Shown in pieces: positions 59,763-64,000 of a stretch of DNA of 64,000 nucleotides. Both the position numbers and the translations under genes were made by a program. How positions within the stretch are numbered: position 1 is the stretch's first letter; every line of letters starts with the position of its first letter. The notes below the pieces were generated by a model that worked only from the letters and a program-made list of their open reading frames with translations, was not told the origin of the DNA and ran no database searches. The stretch comes from Drosophila persimilis (Eukaryota > Arthropoda > Insecta > Diptera > Drosophilidae): assembly GCF_003286085.1 (NCBI RefSeq), contig NW_020825289.1:11470001-11534000 (forward strand), in the 5' to 3' direction.

Positions 59763-61167
59763 ACTGGCAGGGCGGAGGCCAATTCGCTGTCTTCGAATTG
59801 CGGCGGCGACAGGGGGCACGCACAAAAGCTCAAAAGTCCTTCCACATGCAGCAACATGAGCAGGAGTGGAAGTTTGGAAAAAAAATAAAGGAGAAAAATG
59901 GATGCCTGACAAGTGGCAAAAGAGCAAGGAATTTGAATTTGCGTGGAAGTTTTTTGGCAAAAATAAAGTCAGTAGACGCAGTCGAAGACAATTGCCCGAG
60001 CAAATGAAATCAGGCACAAGGATGGGCGATGAGTGGAATGGGGCATGAGTGACGCAGAGTGGGGACTCTAAATACGAGTGCGTCCCCACACAAAAGTACA
60101 ATTTACATGCGTACGTGTGGCAGGGACTGCGAATGGGAATGGGGCAGGGGCAGGGGCAGAGACTCTGTGACATGTCCTTAGGATATTTGTATGCAAACAG
60201 GCAGGGCACAATGAGCTCTGAGCTCTGAAATCGATATGCGGGCGCGCGCCTCACAAGGAAGTTGCAGCTGAAGGAGCGGCGGCTTCCAACTCCAACTCTC
60301 ATCTCCTTATCCATCTGCTTCTCCGAGAGCCGCATCTCATCGACTGGCAGTTGACAGCCATGTGCAGCGGCGCAATGAAATGAAAAATGGTTCGAAGGAG
60401 ACTCAGACGGCGACGTTGCCTGCAGCTACAAACTCCCATGCGGAGTGTAAGGACCCGCGGCGACAGCGATGGCCCGCTGACAGGGCCTTTTACGAGTACG
60501 TGTACATGTATGTGTCTGGGGGTACTGATATGTGATATTAGTTTGATCTATTGTGATTTCGTTCAGGGCTGCAAAACGAATTGAATTTCCATAAACCCTT
60601 ATATCTTCTTACTCGTAGAGCCCCATCGGAATATTTCCAGTAGTATTTTGTTCTTCTAAGTTAGTATTATAATTCCTAGCCTCAAAGTCATAGCGATATA
60701 TCCCTTCTAGAATACCAAGGGAATACTGCCCCCAAAAAGGGTTAATAATACAACAAGAAGTATTATCTTCGACAGATAATATTTCTACACAATGCAACTG
60801 TCAGCGATTTTATAGATAAATCATAGGTGAGTGGACAAGCCAAAAGGAGAGTATCATAACAGCTGTTTCATCTGAACCAGCTAATAATGGATTTTCACAG
60901 TGAGTTTCCGACGCGCCTTCCATCAATTGCAATAAGAAACATGATTTTGCAATTTTCAACTGCAACACTTGGGAATTCTCAGGGCAGGAGAGCCAGAAGC
61001 ACTCGCTGAAAGTTCTGGAGAAGTGGTTGGCCCATCCCTGGTCTGGTTCTGGTTCTGGTCCCGCTGGTACAGTCTCCATCGGGCTGATTATATCTGGCAC
61101 TGTTGCTTGATTTGTTTTGCACACATTACCGATTGATTGTCTACGCCACGTACTGCTCTGCAGCACA

Positions 61168-61226
61168 GCCTCCGCCTCCGCCGCCTCCGCCTCCGCCGCC
61201 GCCACCGCCGCCGTCGCCGCCTCCCG
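61168..61226. repeat. CCGCCT/CCG trinucleotide-type repeat
   Basis: Long pyrimidine-biased CCT/CCG array. It creates open frames on both strands that are artefacts of the repeat. Confidence 0.9.
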
Positions 61227-61444
61227 CATACGAGTATGACTTGCAACGGTAGGCAGCTCCAGACGCAAATACCCGTCACCATTCGCCATCTCGATTCCCG
61301 CTTCCCTTGTTATGCTGGTGCGTCATTCGCTGCTTTTCGATTGTGCAACTTTGATAAGCAATTTTTGAGCGTCGTCTTTGTCCTCCTCCCCAGCAATTGT
61401 TTCTGTGCCAGAGACAGGGAAAGAGGCATCGGCATCCCGATCTT

Positions 61445-61472
61445 GTGCGTGTGCGTGTGCGTGTGCGTGTGT
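61445..61472. repeat. GTGCGT hexamer repeat
   Basis: About four alternating purine-pyrimidine GTGCGT units. Confidence 0.9.
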
Positions 61473-62673
61473 CACCAACACCCAGATGTGATACTGATGC
61501 CAATGCCGATGCCGATGCCCATGCCAGGACATCCCCTTCGATAGCCATCAAATTAAGGCCAGCCCAAATCAAGGCAGATATGTACTAGTGCTGGCTCTGG
61601 CCTCGGGCCATCTCGAAAGGAATCTACATCTGCACACTCATCTCGATCTATTCTCTGTTTTAGAAGCCTAATTGCCAGGCTGTTGGAGCGTTTGCCTCGG
61701 CCGAACAGGTGCAAATGGTTATGAAGCACAGCCTGCATTAAACTCGAAGGGGAAATGCAAATGAAAACCTTTAAAACATGCCCAGCATAACCCGTACTTT
61801 CAGTCGAGTTACATGTCTGTAAGAGATGTTTTCTTTTCTTTATTGAGACCCTTCTCTTCCCCATATTTTATTGTAATTTCGGCTGTACTCGGACAGTAGC
61901 AAATTGGTTACAAACACAGCTGTCGACCCTTACGTGGCTATAAAGTAGAAGACAAAAGGGTTTTTCAAGCCAGCCCCAAACAAAAAAAAAACAAAAAAAA
62001 ACACATTAGAAACGTGTGCCGGAGCAGGGCCATAGGAGAGGTATACTTGTATGGCCGGTCAATAATGCGGTAGCTAAACGGTTTCGACATACCCCAAACT
62101 CGAAGGAATTTCATGGCCCACATACCTTGGCATATGTGTGGTCAAATTAAAAGGGTTCGAAGGATATCCCTACGCTGTTATCTGCATCTGAAAAGAGTTT
62201 TCAAAAATACAAAATAATATTTACCAATTGAAGTTCCACAACTATGTGAGTGCTTGGGCTGTCAATCGTTGCAGCCTCTACATATTCCAATATATCAAAA
62301 ACATTCCTTTGATTCCATTTTCTCCGGGATGACCGTTGGGAGGCATTTCTGGGATGCCATTCTCTGCCCTCTCAGCTGATCAAGCACCTGAATTATTTCT
62401 TTGGAGTAACTATATTACCCAAATTGTGTCTGCGCCCAGCAATCCTCCGTTCCGTATCGATCCGAGGCACTGTCCTTTGCAAAACAAAACCAAATATAAA
62501 TATTCACCATCAGATGCTGACAATCGTTGTTAAAATACAACGAACAACTCTATTGAGACCCCGTTTCTGTTTCTGTTCTGTTGGATCCATATAAACATCT
62601 GTTTGTCTGTCATCGTCAGACCGACCCCGAAACATATCGAGCCACGGAAAGAAATGCATACCAACATTAGTAT

Positions 62674-62689
62674 GTACATACATATGTAC
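62674..62689. repeat. GTACATA inverted repeat
   Basis: GTACATA and TATGTAC flank CA. It shares the TACATACATATG unit with 27261-27284. Confidence 0.8.
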
Positions 62690-63201
62690 TCGGATACATT
62701 TGTATATTCATCCACCGTTCCTCGGGCATGGGTTCCCTCCATGGATCGTCTTTAGCTCCCCAGTTCTCTGAAGCTGATTGCGAATTGCAAATCGATGTGG
62801 ACGGAATAAAGGTAAACGTAAAACGTAAAACGTAAAAACCGCACGGTAGGAAATTTGAATAAAATGCAATAAGACAAACACATGCATGATAATTTCAACC
62901 GGGCCCAAGCTAAACACAACAATGCATCATTCCCTTAGTTTTCGGCTGGGGGGCTGTCGGCACTTTGGGTTACGATTACGTTACCCTTCCTGAATGTAGA
63001 TACATGTGCATATACGAAGTTTATACAGTTGTGTGTTTATAGTAGGAGCACATACATATATGCAAAATATCCAACGCAGCTCGTGCGTGTAAGCTCGTGA
63101 TGATGATACACTAAAAACTACGCTGTTAAACAACCAAACCACAAAATACATCAAAATGATGCGGTTGCAAACTGATGCAGAAACAAGTTCTGAAGTCCCC
63201 G

Positions 63202-63268
63202 ACCAGAGAGGCCAGAGCGGACAGAGCCAGAGTCAGAACCAGAGCCATAGCCAGAGCCAGAGCCAGAG
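63202..63268. repeat. CCAGAG hexamer repeat
   Basis: About ten imperfect CCAGAG/ACAGAG/TCAGAA units. Confidence 0.85.
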
Positions 63269-64000
63269 CACGGTACAATGAACCACTGTCGAAGTGGTTG
63301 ACTGTTGAAGTGGTTGCCGAGTTTTGTTGGGTGCAAAAAGTTAGACAAATGTATTTGAGATTAGTGCAGGAGTGCAACGCAATGGGAATACCCTGGAGGA
63401 GTTTTCAGATTTGTTGGGGCGAATAAAACAGTGGTGAATTGTATCTAGATAGCTTTAAATTTAAATTTCTAAACCTTGAATTTCAAGAGCTAGAAGCTTG
63501 GACTAGATCAACTGGCTACTACTAGTTTGTTTCAATGACTTATACCCCTGGTAAAACACTCTCAGAACCTCATTCAGGAGAAAAACCCCAAGTCGAGTCA
63601 CTCTGGGAGGAACATGCTGCTCTTGGGGGCTGGCAGGGAAATGGCAAATGCAACTGTCTGACCTTTCGGGCAGTAAATTATGCATAGATGGATAATTTAT
63701 AACTTATGCGTGGCAGTGCCAACCCCCGAAACATTTTGCATGGTACGCTGACGGGGGAATCAGGCGGAGACATAGACAGATGCACAGACAATGATTAGGG
63801 CCACACACAAACCTATTATTAACATGGCAGGCCCTGTCCACTCGGGTGGACAATTGCAATTGCTTGCCAGTAATTCTCAATTTAATTATAGTAATACACA
63901 CACACTCGCACTCACGGACCGGACTCTAGAGGAGGGGCTGGCTCGTCTAAGTGCAGATTTGAGCGCATTTGCACTTGGGCCAAGTTTTATGGCTCGGCTT

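Larger units (their letters stand above)
56356..64000. other. Noncoding 5' of the Obp gene, no gene seen
   Basis: Repeats seen are GGCCAG (58760-58788), CCGCCT (61168-61226), GTGCGT (61445-61472), GATGCC (61496-61527), A-runs (61979-62001) and CCAGAG (63202-63268). A perfect inverted repeat lies at 59742-59762. No coding frame is supportable; the longest chance frame (59733-60335, minus) has poor composition. Confidence 0.5.

Noticed and set aside
59733..60335. A 200-codon minus-strand frame starting with ATG
   Set aside because: It is rich in Cys, Pro and Ser in a pattern unlike a Drosophila protein and is partly built from repeats (GGGCAG, GCCACT). Roughly one frame this long is expected by chance.
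60609..60797. A possible internal exon on the minus strand, flanked by CAG and GTAAGA
   Set aside because: The frame is only about 62 codons, has no ATG and a poor polypyrimidine tract, and no partner exon was found nearby.
62149..62168. tRNA B-box-like GGGTTCGAAGGAT
   Set aside because: It does not match the conserved GGTTCGANTCC, and no A box or cloverleaf can be drawn around it.
1..64000. CRISPR arrays, bacterial operons, rRNA genes or intact transposons
   Set aside because: None was seen. The sequence is eukaryotic, the tandem repeats have 2-12 bp units without spacers, and no transposase or reverse transcriptase frame is present.

Overview
The window is nuclear DNA from a fly of the genus Drosophila. 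The best evidence is one long minus-strand gene whose 1447-residue product has the complete architecture and C-terminal sequence of the Toll-family receptor Toll-7. A second minus-strand gene 11.6 kb upstream of it encodes a classical six-cysteine odorant-binding protein, most like Obp56h. In D. melanogaster Toll-7 and the Obp56 genes both lie in polytene region 56E-F on chromosome arm 2R (Muller element C), so the pair fits that syntenic block. The protein differs from my memory of D. melanogaster Toll-7 at many positions in the N-terminus and tail, and the noncoding DNA is rich in hexamer-type simple repeats, so a species outside the melanogaster subgroup (perhaps the obscura group) is likely. 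That species placement is inference.

Layout. Positions 1-17096 hold no gene I can support, only simple repeats, a GAGA-motif cluster (11927-12120) and a perfect 20-bp palindrome (11746-11765). At 17097-17480 (minus) there is an open frame with coding-like composition, no usable ATG, and a possible one-base break near its start; it is an unproven gene or pseudogene. Positions 17481-39895 are again without a supportable gene, with microsatellites concentrated at 38419-38556. Toll-7 occupies 39896-44239 as one uninterrupted exon. Its upstream DNA (44240-45120) carries an inverted repeat and GAGA motifs that could be promoter or 5' UTR elements. The next 10.6 kb (45117-55730) has no supportable gene; a POU-octamer palindrome lies next to a kappaB-like site at 52074-52126. 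The Obp gene spans about 55715-56324, with a TATA box, two coding exons, a 72-bp intron and a canonical poly(A) signal all visible. From 56356 to the end I see only noncoding DNA and simple repeats.

How it fits together. The two genes share a strand but are too far apart, and too different in job, to be one transcription unit. Toll-7 is a developmental, neuronal and immune cell-surface receptor; the Obp is a small secreted ligand carrier. About 92 percent of the window is noncoding, which suits a developmental receptor gene with dispersed cis-regulation. I found no clear evidence of a new biological system. The most useful leads are the regulatory-type palindromes and the 17.1-17.5 kb open frame.
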